Source: Caulobacter segnis
GTDB taxonomy: Bacteria; Pseudomonadota; Alphaproteobacteria; Caulobacterales; Caulobacteraceae
DNA: 64,000 nucleotides
NCBI RefSeq assembly: GCF_019931575.1
Contig: NZ_CP082923.1
Span: forward strand, 744,001-808,000
Direction: 5' to 3'
Each line of letters begins with the position of its first letter. Positions within the stretch are counted from its first letter, which is position 1. The notes below the pieces were generated by a model. That model saw only the letters and a program-made list of their open reading frames with translations, made no database searches and was not told the origin of the DNA. Of this stretch, positions 46,454-55,197 are shown piece by piece. The translations under genes and the position numbers were made by a program.

Positions 46454-46614
46454 GAGGGCCTCCGGCCTCCACATGACCGATTCACGCGACGAGCATACGG
46501 CAGTTCGGGCTTACTAAGGTGACGTCGTCGCTCGAGCTTGACCGCAATCGTCGGATGTTCGCCGCCCCAAGTTCGGGTTTGACGGTCGGTATGACGAAGG
46601 CGGAAGGAAAGTGA

Positions 46615-46643
46615 CCGGCCGGGATTCACGACATCCCGGCCGG
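46615..46643. terminator. Hairpin downstream of HWE kinase gene
   Basis: Eleven-bp perfect arms CCGGCCGGGAT and ATCCCGGCCGG around TCACGAC. Read on the minus strand it follows the histidine kinase stop by about 100 bp and is followed by TCACTTTCC, so it may be its terminator. Confidence 0.6.
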
Positions 46644-46742
46644 CAAAGGCCGCCCGGCGGGTGGGATGCGCCAGCGGATCTGCAATTTAAGGACGACACA
46701 GTTGGACCGAACCCGCCATATGATGGTCGACTAAGTTTCCTA

Positions 46743-48164
46743 TTAGGCGGGCGGAAGGCCCGGACGGTCCTCCGGCGCCTCGGGTAGACGCGCGCTCAGG
46801 ACGCAACGCAGGCCGTCGGGGCGATAGTCCATGGCCGCCGAACCCTTCAGTTCGCCGCGCAGACTGCGCTCGATCAGGCGCGAGCCGAATCCCTTGCGAG
46901 TCGGTTCGGACACCGGCGGGCCGCCGGTTTCCAGCCAGACGCCTTGCAGCTGGCGCGTCGCCGGATCATAGGTCCAGGAGAGGTCCACGCGCCCTTCCGG
47001 CAGCGACAGGGCCCCGTACTTCAGGGCGTTGGTGGCCAGTTCGTGCAGGATCAGCGCCATGGTCAGGGCGCCGCCGGGCTGCAGCCGCACCGAGGGGCCC
47101 TGGATGCTGAACCGCGTCCCGGCCTCGTCGAACGGCCGCAGGGCCCGCTCGACCACCTCGTGCAGTTCGGCCCCGTGCCAGCTTTCGCGCGTCAGGATGT
47201 CGTGCACCCGCGACAGGCCCATCAGCCGCGCCTCGAACTTCTCGAAGGCCACGGTCGGGTCGGGCTCGTTGCGCAGGGTTTGGGCGGCCATCGACTGGAC
47301 GGTGGCCAGGGTGTTCTTCACCCGGTGGTTCAACTCGTTGATCAGCAGGCGCAGCTGGCTCTGGTGGTCGGCCTGGGCGGTCTCGGCCTGCTTGCGGGCG
47401 CTGATGTCGGAGATGATCGCCAGGATGTAGGTCGGCTCGTCCTCGACGCGGACCATCGAGGCGGTCAGGTGGATCCAGATGTCGCCGCCCGGAACCAGGA
47501 AGCGCCGCTCGGCCGAGCAGGTCTCCTGCTCCCCGGCCAGCAGGGCCGCGCTCGAGATCAGCATCGGTTCGAGGAAGTCGGGATGGGCCAAGCTCTGCAG
47601 CGGCGAGCCCAGAAGCATGTCGCGTGGGCGCTGCAGCAGGGCGCAGAAGCTGTCGTTGACCTCGAGGATCTCGCCGGTCGGCGTCAGCCGGGCCACGCCC
47701 ATGGCGGCCTGGTCGAAGACCGCGCGATAGCGGGCCTCGGCGGCCTCCAGCTTCAGGCGGGCCTCGATATTGGCGGTGACCACCTCGGTATAGAGCACCA
47801 GGCCCCCGACCTCGCCGCCATCGGTGCGCCAGGGCGCCATCGACCAACGGATCCACTCGGTGCGCCCGTCGCGATCGACATAGGGATCGCCCTCGTGGCG
47901 CAGCTCGACGCCCTCGGCGATGACCCGGGCGTGCAGGTCGCGCCATTTCTGGGGGATCTCGGGGAACACCTCGTAGTGCTTGCGCCCGATCAGCGGCAGA
48001 TCGGCGGGCAGGTGCTGGTCGGTCAGATACTGCCGCGAGGCGGCCAGGTAGCGCATCTGGTTGTCGAAGATGGCGATGCCCAGCGGCGCGTGCTTCAGAG
48101 CCGTGGTGACGCTCGGCGAAGCGGCCATCGGAGAGCTGGACTGGAGCGGCGCTTCGTCGATCAT
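46743..48164 (-). CDS. HWE-type sensor histidine kinase with PAS domains
   Basis: 473 residues, soluble. PAS1 (ALKHAPLGIAIFDNQMRYLAASRQYL) ends with the WIRWSMAPWRTDGGEVGGLVLYTEVVT PAC segment. PAS2 (RYRAVFDQAAMGVARLTPTGEILEVNDSFCALL) follows. The HWE/HisKA_2 DHp reads LINELNHRVKNTLATVQSMAAQTLR with the phosphorylated His, and the ATPase part has ALILHELATNALKYGALS and the GFGSRLIERSLRGEL G box. HWE kinases in this group often feed the general stress response or single-domain REC proteins. GGGGGAG precedes the ATG at 48164. Confidence 0.93.
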   Translation of the reverse strand: MIDEAPLQSSSPMAASPSVTTALKHAPLGIAIFDNQMRYLAASRQYLTDQHLPADLPLIGRKHYEVFPEIPQKWRDLHARVIAEGVELRHEGDPYVDRDGRTEWIRWSMAPWRTDGGEVGGLVLYTEVVTANIEARLKLEAAEARYRAVFDQAAMGVARLTPTGEILEVNDSFCALLQRPRDMLLGSPLQSLAHPDFLEPMLISSAALLAGEQETCSAERRFLVPGGDIWIHLTASMVRVEDEPTYILAIISDISARKQAETAQADHQSQLRLLINELNHRVKNTLATVQSMAAQTLRNEPDPTVAFEKFEARLMGLSRVHDILTRESWHGAELHEVVERALRPFDEAGTRFSIQGPSVRLQPGGALTMALILHELATNALKYGALSLPEGRVDLSWTYDPATRQLQGVWLETGGPPVSEPTRKGFGSRLIERSLRGELKGSAAMDYRPDGLRCVLSARLPEAPEDRPGLPPA

Positions 48165-48235
48165 CGCTCCCCCATGGTAGCGCTCCGGCCTTCGGCTTCG
48201 AAGGGTGATTTGTCTGACTTTCGCGTGAGACGCGA

Positions 48236-48700
48236 TCAACTAGAAACCGGAAACACCCGCGTCTGTTTCACGACGCCGTACGCAAAACTGGTATCGATCG
48301 AGGCGATGCCAGGGATAGCGTGCAGTTTTCGCCGCATGAAGTCCTCATAGGCCTCCAGACTGTCGACGATCACCCGCAGCAGGTAGTCGTCGCCGCCAGC
48401 CAGCAGGAAACAGTCCAGGATCTGGTCGATGCGCGCGACCTGCTCCTCGAAGCCCTTGATCAGGTCCTGGCCGTGGCGGTCCAGCCGTACACGGACGAAG
48501 ACCGTGATCGGCAGGCCGTAGGCCTTCTGGTCGACCAGCGCCGTGTAACCGGTGATCACCCCCTCCGCCTCCAGGTTGCGCACGCGGCGCAGGCAGGGGG
48601 AAGGCGACAGATTGACCCGCTCGGCCAGCTCCTGGTTGGTCAGGCGGCCGTCCTTCTGCAGCTCACGGATGATCTGGCGGTCCTTGGCGTCCATAGGCAT
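48236..48700 (-). CDS. Lrp/AsnC-family regulator next to methionine gamma-lyase
   Basis: 154 residues: HTH in DRQIIRELQKDGRLTNQELAERVNLSPSPCLRRVRNLEAEGVI and the RAM domain in CFLLAGGDDYLLRVIVDSLEAYEDFMRRKLHAI. Divergent from a methionine gamma-lyase gene. In Pseudomonas putida an Lrp-type protein (MdeR) is likewise divergent from the lyase gene mdeA and activates it, so this is probably an equivalent pair. Starts at 48700 or six bases further in (48694). Confidence 0.92.
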   Translation of the reverse strand: MPMDAKDRQIIRELQKDGRLTNQELAERVNLSPSPCLRRVRNLEAEGVITGYTALVDQKAYGLPITVFVRVRLDRHGQDLIKGFEEQVARIDQILDCFLLAGGDDYLLRVIVDSLEAYEDFMRRKLHAIPGIASIDTSFAYGVVKQTRVFPVSS

Positions 48701-48721
48701 GTGCTGGGGTCGGCCTCTTGA

Positions 48722-48757
48722 GCAGAATCTGCCAAAATAGAAGCGCATCGTGGCAGA
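48722..48757. promoter_or_regulatory. Candidate Lrp operator for methionine gamma-lyase gene
   Basis: GCAGA-A-TCTGC at 48722-48732 is a palindrome, and a further GCAGA at 48753-48757 lies 31 bp from the first half-site. TCTGCCA (48728-48734) and TGGCAGA (48751-48757) also form an inverted pair. All lie in the 115-bp gap between the regulator and the lyase gene. Confidence 0.5.
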
Positions 48758-48815
48758 CTTCGCAATCTACCGCGCCCGACTCCACGCCAGTGTCACTTCG
48801 ATAGAGGATTGACAC

Positions 48816-50021
48816 ATGCGCAGCGACCAGGCCGGATTTTCGACGCGGGCGATTCATGCGGGCTATGACCCGGCCGACGAGCACGGGGCGCTGACGCCGC
48901 CGGTGCACCTGACCTCGACCTTCGCCTTCGAGAGCGCCGAGGCCGGCGGCGAGATGTTCGCCGGGACGCGGGAAGGCCACTTCTATTCGCGCATCTCCAA
49001 CCCGACGACCGACCTGCTGGAGCGTCGCCTGGCCAGCCTGGAGGGCGCGGAGGCCGCCGTGGCCACGGCCTCGGGCATGGGCGCGATCACCGCCACCCTG
49101 TGGAGCTTCCTGCGGGCCGGCGACGAGGTGATCACCGACCAGACCCTCTACGGCTGCACCTTCGCCTTTCTGCGCGACGGCCTGACCCGGTTCGGGGTGA
49201 CCGTGCGCCAGGTCGACATGACCAGGCCCGACGATTTGGCGGCGGCGATCTCGGACAGGACCCGGATCGTCTATTTCGAGACCCCGGCCAATCCGAACAT
49301 GCGCCTGGTGGACATCGCCGCGATCAGCCGGATCGCTCATGGGACGGGCGCCAAGGTGGTGGTCGACAACACCTACGCCACCCCGGTCCTGACCCGGCCG
49401 CTGGTCCTGGGCGCGGACGTCGTCGTCCACTCGGCGACCAAGTACCTGGGCGGCCACGGCGACCTGATCGGCGGGATCGCCGCCGGCGGTCTCGAGGACA
49501 TGACCCGCGTGCGCCTGGTCGGGGTCAAGGACATGACCGGGGCGGTGATGTCGCCGTTCACGGCCTTCCTGGTGCTGCGGGGCCTGAAGACCCTGTCGCT
49601 GCGCATGGCCCGCCACGGCCAGAGCGCCCAGGACGTCGCCCGCTGGCTGGAGGCGCATCCGGCCGTCGCGCGGGTGTTCTATCCGGGCCTGCGGAGCTTC
49701 CCGCAAGCCGCCCTGGCCGCGCGCCAGATGGCCGGAGGCGGCGGCATGATGGCCTTCGAGCTGAAAGGCGGCCACGGGGCGGGGGTCTCGATGATGAACC
49801 GCCTGACCCTGATCCGGCGGGCCGTGTCGCTGGGCGACGCCGAGACCCTTGTCCAGCACCCGGCCAGCATGACCCATTCCACCTACGCTCCCGAGGAGCG
49901 CGCGGCCGCGGGCATCGGCGAGGGCCTGGTGCGGCTGTCCGTGGGGCTGGAGGACGTCGGCGACATCCTGGCCGACCTGGAGATGGCGCTGGAGCCGGAA
50001 AGGATCGTGGCGCTGGCCTAG
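48816..50021 (+). CDS. Methionine gamma-lyase (PLP-dependent)
   Basis: 401 residues of the Cys/Met-metabolism PLP family. The Schiff-base lysine is in [37 protein letters not shown] holds the cysteine after Tyr-Gly that marks methionine gamma-lyases rather than cystathionine enzymes. [21 protein letters not shown] and [27 protein letters not shown] agree. It splits methionine to methanethiol, ammonia and 2-oxobutyrate. AGAGGA precedes the ATG. Paired with a divergent Lrp regulator. Confidence 0.92.
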   Translation: MRSDQAGFSTRAIHAGYDPADEHGALTPPVHLTSTFAFESAEAGGEMFAGTREGHFYSRISNPTTDLLERRLASLEGAEAAVATASGMGAITATLWSFLRAGDEVITDQTLYGCTFAFLRDGLTRFGVTVRQVDMTRPDDLAAAISDRTRIVYFETPANPNMRLVDIAAISRIAHGTGAKVVVDNTYATPVLTRPLVLGADVVVHSATKYLGGHGDLIGGIAAGGLEDMTRVRLVGVKDMTGAVMSPFTAFLVLRGLKTLSLRMARHGQSAQDVARWLEAHPAVARVFYPGLRSFPQAALAARQMAGGGGMMAFELKGGHGAGVSMMNRLTLIRRAVSLGDAETLVQHPASMTHSTYAPEERAAAGIGEGLVRLSVGLEDVGDILADLEMALEPERIVALA

Positions 50022-50117
50022 GCGCCGCGCCCATCCGCGAGCGCGGCGCGGTTAACCTTCACCGCAAAAATCCTGAATCTGCACGGGCGATTAACCGCAT
50101 CATGCGTTTATCCCCCG

Positions 50118-50471
50118 ATGGCGAAATTCCCGTCAGACGTTGACCAGGACCGGCGATCGGCCGTCCGGATCCCGACCTCGCGGTCGGGAAAGCTGCTGTG
50201 CGGCGCCTTCGCCTGGGACTGCGTGATCCGTGATCTCTCCAGCAGCGGGGCGAAGGTCCAGATGCTGTCGAACGCCGCCCCGCCGGGGCAGGCCCAGCTG
50301 GTCGATCTGGCCGCAGGCCTGGCCTACGACGTGACCATCGCCTGGCGGCGTGACCGCGAGGCGGGCCTGCGCATCGTGCGCACCTACGATCTCCGAGGTC
50401 TGGCCCCGGCCGCCGCCGGCATGGCCAAGCGCATCTGGCTGGCCTCGCAGTCGGACGTCTCGACCGGCTGA
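50118..50471 (+). CDS. PilZ domain protein
   Basis: 117 residues. DRRSAVRIPTSRSGKLL gives the RxxxR-type arm and CVIRDLSSSGAKVQM the D/NxSxxG motif, the two c-di-GMP-binding signatures of PilZ. It is a single-domain protein, so it is likely an adaptor that reports c-di-GMP to a partner. The first motif is DRRSAVR, and whether both arginines are placed to bind ligand needs an alignment. It is followed by a terminator-like hairpin. Confidence 0.88.
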   Translation: MAKFPSDVDQDRRSAVRIPTSRSGKLLCGAFAWDCVIRDLSSSGAKVQMLSNAAPPGQAQLVDLAAGLAYDVTIAWRRDREAGLRIVRTYDLRGLAPAAAGMAKRIWLASQSDVSTG

Positions 50472-50494
50472 AGCCCACGAGGATCCGGAAACGA

Positions 50495-50526
50495 AAAGGA
50501 CCCCGGCCCGCCGACCGAGGTCCTTT
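50495..50526. terminator. Intrinsic terminator between convergent PilZ and XRE genes
   Basis: Arms AAAGGACC (50495-50502) and GGTCCTTT (50519-50526) enclose a GC-rich loop that pairs further, with A- and T-runs on each side. It fits a two-way terminator. Confidence 0.65.
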
Positions 50527-50578
50527 CCATACGCTTGTCCGCGTCGCCTCGAAACGTCGAGGGCGCGGGACGCCCTGG

Positions 50579-51013
50579 CTAGGCGGCGCCTTCGCGAGCG
50601 GCTTCGTCGGCCATCGCGCGCACCAGGTCCAGGACCTGACGGCGAACGCGGCCGCGACCGATCTTCGGGAACACCTCGGCCAGCTCCAGGCCTTCCGGCG
50701 TGGTCAGGAATTCCTGCACCACCTTCTCGGCGTGCTGGGCGGCGTCGTCGACTTCGGCGCCGTTCATCGGATCGGCCAGGCCGTCGAAGAAGAACGACAC
50801 CGGGACCTGCAGGGTCTTGGCGATCTCGTACAGCTTGCTGGCGCTGACGCGGTTGGCGCCGCGCTCGTACTTCTGCACCTGCTGGAAGGTCAGCCCCAGG
50901 CTGTCGGCCAGCTGCTCCTGGCTCACGCCCAGCAGCTTGCGACGCATCCGGACCCGGCCGCCAACGTGCAGGTCGACGGGGTTGGGGCGTCGGCCTTCGG
51001 TTTCTTCGCTCAT
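50579..51013 (-). CDS. XRE-family HTH regulator
   Basis: 144 residues. A Cro/CI-type HTH spans about 15-75: VGGRVRMRRKLLGVSQEQLADSLGLTFQQVQKYERGANRVSASKLYEIAKTLQVPVSFFFDGL, a block typical of a widespread alphaproteobacterial group that includes PraR/StaR-like regulators. The C-terminal part is helical and acidic. GGAGG lies 11 bp before the ATG at 51013. It sits directly downstream of the luxI gene on the same strand with a 264-bp gap, which may or may not mean a regulatory link. Confidence 0.9.
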   Translation of the reverse strand: MSEETEGRRPNPVDLHVGGRVRMRRKLLGVSQEQLADSLGLTFQQVQKYERGANRVSASKLYEIAKTLQVPVSFFFDGLADPMNGAEVDDAAQHAEKVVQEFLTTPEGLELAEVFPKIGRGRVRRQVLDLVRAMADEAAREGAA

Positions 51014-51277
51014 GTGTTTTCCGCCTCCAACGGTTGTTCGGGGAAAATGACACGACCGTGACGTCGGTGGAAGCGATGGACCATCAAGCGCGGCGTCATG
51101 TCGCGATGGTTCAGCTTCCTTCCCCAAAACGAGGAGGCTAGCGGTCCGGACGGCGATTCGGCGCCAACCGAAAGCGCGACCCGCTCTCGTCAGGAGAGTG
51201 TCGCGAAACGGTCGGCGCCGAGGTGTGTCCGGACGGTCGCGGCCGGGGCGAGTCGGCGACCGCGAGGCGTTGTCCCG

Positions 51278-52087
51278 TCAGGCGTTGAGGACGCGGGCGC
51301 GGGTGTCCCAGATCCGCCGGGCCTGGCCGCTGCTGTCATGCAGGCGGAACAGGGTCTCGGCCGCCAGGGTCTCGTCGCGCTCGGCGCCGGCGGTCAGCTG
51401 CGGCGTCATGGCGCGGGTCACCTGGCGCTGCACGGCGGCCAGGTCGCCGAACGCCATCATGTCCAGGGCGTCGATCTCGTAGCCGATCGGCGACTCGCGG
51501 CCGATAGCCTCCAGTACCCGGTCCAGCAGCGCCTGCGAGATGGCGATCTCCGAGCCGGCCACCACGCCGTACTCGTAGGGACGCGGAATCCCGACCAGGC
51601 GGGTGTCGATCGGCGAGTTGAGGATGCCGGGATACAGCTGCATGTCGATCATGCCGACGAAGCGGTTCACGCCTCGACGCAGGGCCAGCTCGAACGCCGC
51701 CGCCCAGCACTCGAACACCCGCTCGCCGCGGCCCGAGCCCTTGCGCTGGCGATAGGCCTCGGTGGTGAACAGGCGCGTGGCCTCCCAGACGTCGGCGCCC
51801 TTCTTGGGTGTCTCGCCCGGGGCGATCAGGTGGGCGAACTTGTCGGCCAGCATGCAGCGATCGTCGGTGGGACGCAGCCGCAGTCCGACCTCCAGCTCCA
51901 TCGCGTCGTTGAAGCCCAGCAGGTAGATGGCGCGGTGGTCGTCGTAGTCGTCGACCTCGCCGCCGTCGAGCACGACCAGGTCGACCCAGCCGTTCTTCTC
52001 GACGCACTGGCGGCGGCGCTCCTCGTGCATGGCCCACAGCTGCGGGCCGTAGAGATGGCGGTTCTCGGAAGTGATGATGTGGATCAT
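51278..52087 (-). CDS. luxI: LuxI-family acyl-homoserine lactone synthase
   Basis: 269 residues, longer than most LuxI (about 200-230). With the start at 52087 the conserved residues fall at family positions: Arg24 and Trp34 in MHEERRRQCVEKNGW, the acidic group in GEVDDYDDHRAIYLLGF, Arg72 in GLRLRPT, Phe84, and Glu102/Arg105 in DVWEATRLFTTEAYR. It joins an acyl chain to S-adenosylmethionine to make an AHL signal. The C-terminal 50 residues beyond the core are unusual. Divergent from a DUF962 gene with a palindrome between them; luxR lies beyond. Confidence 0.92.
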   Translation of the reverse strand: MIHIITSENRHLYGPQLWAMHEERRRQCVEKNGWVDLVVLDGGEVDDYDDHRAIYLLGFNDAMELEVGLRLRPTDDRCMLADKFAHLIAPGETPKKGADVWEATRLFTTEAYRQRKGSGRGERVFECWAAAFELALRRGVNRFVGMIDMQLYPGILNSPIDTRLVGIPRPYEYGVVAGSEIAISQALLDRVLEAIGRESPIGYEIDALDMMAFGDLAAVQRQVTRAMTPQLTAGAERDETLAAETLFRLHDSSGQARRIWDTRARVLNA

Positions 52088-52148
52088 AGCCGCCCCCAGC
52101 GGTGGTTGGACGGTCTGGATTAAGAGGCATGATCCGCGGAAACGACGA

Positions 52149-52164
52149 TAGGCCAAACGGCCTA
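52149..52164. promoter_or_regulatory. Candidate lux box
   Basis: The perfect palindrome TAGGCC-AAAC-GGCCTA is centred at 52156.5, about midway between the divergent luxI (ATG 52087) and DUF962 (ATG 52222) genes. On the minus strand a -10-like CTTAAT lies at 52119-52124, which would place the palindrome centre near -44, the usual lux-box position. It differs from the classic ACCTG-type box. Confidence 0.5.
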
Positions 52165-52221
52165 CTCCTATTCCCCCGCGAGAGGCTTGCCAGGGCGGCG
52201 CGGGGGGATCAGCATCCCTCC

Positions 52222-52548
52222 ATGACGACGGCGACCTCCCGAGAACGCCAGGAGCGCTACCGCAGCTTCGCGGCCTTCTATCCGTTCTACCTGACTGAAC
52301 ACGTCAATCCGGTCAGCCGACGGCTGCATGTCGTGGGCACGACCCTGGTGGTCGTCTGCCTGGCCATGGGCGCGTTGCGCGACTGGCGGTTCTTCCTGGC
52401 CGCGCCCCTGGTCGGCTACGGCTTCGCGTGGGTGGGCCACTTCGTGTTCGAGAAGAACCGGCCGGCGACGTTCAAGCACCCGCTCTACAGCCTGATGGGC
52501 GATTTCCGGCTGTGGTTCGAGACGCTGACGGGGCGGCGGAAGTTCTGA
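52222..52548 (+). CDS. DUF962 / Mpo1-like membrane protein
   Basis: 108 residues. YRSFAAFYPFYLTEHVNPVSRRLHVVGTTLVVVCL and PLVGYGFAWVGHFVFEKNRPATFKHPLYSLMGDFRLW contain the conserved His residues (EH, LH, GHF, KHP) of the DUF962/Mpo1 family. Yeast Mpo1 is an Fe(II) alpha-dioxygenase of 2-hydroxy fatty acids; two or three membrane helices are predicted here. The divergent placement next to luxI suggests a link to acyl-chain metabolism, as inference. Confidence 0.88.
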   Translation: MTTATSRERQERYRSFAAFYPFYLTEHVNPVSRRLHVVGTTLVVVCLAMGALRDWRFFLAAPLVGYGFAWVGHFVFEKNRPATFKHPLYSLMGDFRLWFETLTGRRKF

Positions 52549-52603
52549 GGTTTTGATCGGCGCGTGACGAGTCGAAACCGGGCCCCACTTTCGGCTGTCG
52601 CGC

Positions 52604-53332
52604 CTAGAGCTTCGAAAGCAGTCCCAGCTCGCCGGCCTTCAGCACCGCTTCCTGGCGCTTGACCACGCCCAGGCGCTTCTTGGCGGCCTCGATGTGGTGG
52701 TGGACGGTGCGCGGCGACAGCTCGAGGATCGCGCCGATCTCCCAGTCGGTCTTGCCCCGGCTGGCCCAGTACAGGCACTGGGCCTGGCGCTCGGAGATGA
52801 CCCCGTAGTCGGGATTGTCGTCCTGCAGCTCCCAGTGCTTGAGCATGATGGTGCCGAACACCGTGGCCAGACTCTCGATCACCGCCCGCTGGGTGGGATC
52901 GGTGTCGGGCGCCTCGGTGGACATGCGGATCAGCACCTCCTGGCCGGCGGGGCCGAACACGCGCACGACATAGCCGTCGTTCATGCCCAGCTCCGAGGCC
53001 TCGCCCCACATGGCGTGGGCCCGGCTGTCGCCCAGCGGCTTGGCGTCGGTCCAGGCGAACGAGCGGGGGGACTTCAGCAGCAGTTTGACGCACGGATCGT
53101 GGACCACGTAGCGCTCGCTCCAGTAGCGCTGGTCCCACTGGTCGAAGTCCTGGCGGCTGAGCGTGGGCGGTTCCTTGCCGTAGTGCTCGGCGTTGACCAG
53201 GGTGGCGCAGAACTTGTCGTAGCCGAAGGCGGCGATCGCCAGCGCGAAATGCGCCTCCACCTCCTGGGCCGACGCCAGGTGCGGGGCTTGGCTGAGGAAC
53301 GCCCAAGCCTGTTGTTCCGCCGTGTTCAGCAC
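52604..53332 (-). CDS. luxR: LuxR-family AHL-responsive regulator
   Basis: 242 residues. The autoinducer-binding domain keeps Trp66, Tyr70, Asp79 and Trp94 at exactly the spacing of TraR W57/Y61/D70/W85, with a Gly in ELGMNDGYVV. The C-terminal GerE HTH (ISERQAQCLYWASRGKTDWEIGAILELSPRTVHHHIEAAKKRLGV) has the conserved Glu, Leu and Gly. It should bind the AHL made by the nearby LuxI. Starts at GTG (53332) after GCGAGGA. The stop converges on the DUF962 gene with 55 bp between them. Confidence 0.9.
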   Translation of the reverse strand: MLNTAEQQAWAFLSQAPHLASAQEVEAHFALAIAAFGYDKFCATLVNAEHYGKEPPTLSRQDFDQWDQRYWSERYVVHDPCVKLLLKSPRSFAWTDAKPLGDSRAHAMWGEASELGMNDGYVVRVFGPAGQEVLIRMSTEAPDTDPTQRAVIESLATVFGTIMLKHWELQDDNPDYGVISERQAQCLYWASRGKTDWEIGAILELSPRTVHHHIEAAKKRLGVVKRQEAVLKAGELGLLSKL

Positions 53333-53466
53333 GCGTCCTCGCTACTCCGCACTCACGCCGAGGTTAGGCTAGGCGGTGATACAGCCCGGCGCCAAGCGCG
53401 TACTACTCCAGGTAGCGCGGATCCTTGGCGGCGAAAGGTCGCGGCCGGGATCGCGAGGCGGTCGGC

Positions 53467-54999
53467 TCAGGCCGCCGCTTCCTCGCCTTCGTCCTCGCCG
53501 CCCAGCAGGGCGTTCAGCACGACGGCCAGGCGTTCGGGCTTGATCGGCTTTTCGACGACGTCCTGCATGCCGGCGGCGACATAGGTCTGGACGTCGGCGG
53601 GATCGGCGTTGGCGGTCAGGGCCACGATCGGCACGGCGCTGGCGCGGCCGCTCATCTCGCGGATGGCGCGGGTGGCGGCGATGCCGTCCATGCGCGGCAT
53701 CTTGATGTCCATCAGGATCAGGTCGTAGCGGCCGCTCTTGGCCATCTCGAGCGCCTCGAGACCGTCGACGGCCTGTTCCGAGGTGCACTCGAACATGTCG
53801 CACAGGGCTTCGGCGACCATGCGGTTGGTGGCGTTGTCGTCGACGATCAGGATGTGGGCCGCGCGACCGGTTACGGCCGGCTCGGCCTCGGCGCGGGCCA
53901 CCACGACGGAGGCGGGGGCCAGCGACAGGGTGAAGCCTACGGTCAGGCCGGCGCCGCGATTGGCCTCGGCGCGCAGCGGTCCGCCCATGGCTCGCAGCAG
54001 GCGGCGGGCCAGGGCCATCGCCACGCCCAGGGCCATCTCGCTCCGGTCCTGCTGGCTGGCGCCGCCCAGCGGGTCGCGGACGCGGGCCAGGCGCTCGTCG
54101 GCATGGCCTTCGGTATTGTCGCGGACCTGGCCTTCCAGGCGGATCTGGTCGCCGTCGGCGCGGGCCGTCAGGCGGGCCTCGATCATGCCGCGGCCCGAGG
54201 CCAGGGCGTTCTCGATCAGGATGTCGAACACCTGCAGCAGGCGCTCGCCGTCGACATCGACGCCGCATTCCGGGTCGCCATCGTAGGAGACGAGCAGCGT
54301 GGAGCCGCCCTCCTGGGCGCGGGCGGCCCAGCGGGCCTCGACCGCGTCGGCGAAGTCGCGCAGGCGGATGGGGGTCGGCGAGAAGGTCAGCTGGCCGCGG
54401 GCCGAGCGGTGCAGGTCGATGGCGCGGCCGACCGTCTCGCCCATGTCGCGGCTGGTGTCGCCGATGGCGCGGACGAAGGCGGCGGCGTCGGGCGTCAGGC
54501 GCTGCTGCTCGAGGCGCTCGGTGATGGCCAGCACGCCGTCCAGGTGCGCGCCGATGTCGACGGCCATGCGCTCGACCATGGCCATGGCGTCGCGCGCCTC
54601 GCCCTGGCGACGGCGGTGCGAGGCCAGCAGCGAGGCCAGGCCGCCCACGCCGGCGTAGCGGCCGGCGGCGTCGACGGCGACATAGGCGGTGCGGAACACC
54701 GGGGTCGGGCTGTCGGCCAGGGTGTTGACGAAGCTGTTGGCGTCGGTCTGGGCCATGACCGTCCGCGGGGTGGTGTCCATGACCTCGGCGATCGGCGTGT
54801 CGGCCAGCTGCTCGCCGGCCACGCGCATCATGCCTTGCAGGACGTCGCGATAGACCAGGCCCACGGGCGCGCGGCCGTCGTCGACGACCGCCAGGGCGGC
54901 CAGGGCCGCGTCGGCGTCGAACATCGCCGCGACAGCGCCGCAAGGCGTGCCGGGCGCGATCGGTGCGCGGGGGTCGATCAGACGGGTCAGCGTATCCAT
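53467..54999 (-). CDS. CBS-like / degenerate kinase / REC protein
   Basis: 510 residues. The N-terminus (residues about 1-140) has two CBS-like units (LAALAVVDDGRAPVGLVYRDVLQGMM; RTAYVAVDAAGRYAGVGGLASLLASHRR). A kinase-like helical domain follows with DIGAHLDGVLAITERL in place of SHELRTP and only a partial ATPase domain (QVFDILIENALASG present, G1 box changed to DNTEG). A C-terminal REC domain (HILIVDDNATNR; aspartate in LILMDIKMPR) is complete. It is probably a non-catalytic scaffold or a reverse phosphotransfer protein. The ATG at 54999 is preferred over a GTG at 55029. Confidence 0.85.
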   Translation of the reverse strand: MDTLTRLIDPRAPIAPGTPCGAVAAMFDADAALAALAVVDDGRAPVGLVYRDVLQGMMRVAGEQLADTPIAEVMDTTPRTVMAQTDANSFVNTLADSPTPVFRTAYVAVDAAGRYAGVGGLASLLASHRRRQGEARDAMAMVERMAVDIGAHLDGVLAITERLEQQRLTPDAAAFVRAIGDTSRDMGETVGRAIDLHRSARGQLTFSPTPIRLRDFADAVEARWAARAQEGGSTLLVSYDGDPECGVDVDGERLLQVFDILIENALASGRGMIEARLTARADGDQIRLEGQVRDNTEGHADERLARVRDPLGGASQQDRSEMALGVAMALARRLLRAMGGPLRAEANRGAGLTVGFTLSLAPASVVVARAEAEPAVTGRAAHILIVDDNATNRMVAEALCDMFECTSEQAVDGLEALEMAKSGRYDLILMDIKMPRMDGIAATRAIREMSGRASAVPIVALTANADPADVQTYVAAGMQDVVEKPIKPERLAVVLNALLGGEDEGEEAAA

Positions 55000-55134
55000 A
55001 CGGCGCTTCGCTGGGACTAGGAGGCGCACCTTGCCCCGGCCGGCCTTGCGGAGTCGTTAAGTCGGCGGCCCGACCGGCGGGGTACCGTCGGAAAGTGCTG
55101 GGTTTTTCGTTTTCGAGGCGGCCGGAACGCAAAA

Positions 55135-55160
55135 GGGGGCGGCGGAAGACCGCCGCCCCC
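55135..55160 (-). terminator. Rho-independent terminator of TonB receptor gene
   Basis: Eleven-bp arms GGGGGCGGCGG and CCGCCGCCCCC around AAGA. On the minus strand a TTTT run follows, 38 bp after the TonB receptor stop. Confidence 0.85.
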
Positions 55161-55197
55161 CTGGGCGTCCTCATGGCGTCCGCTCGGTGCGGGAGCC

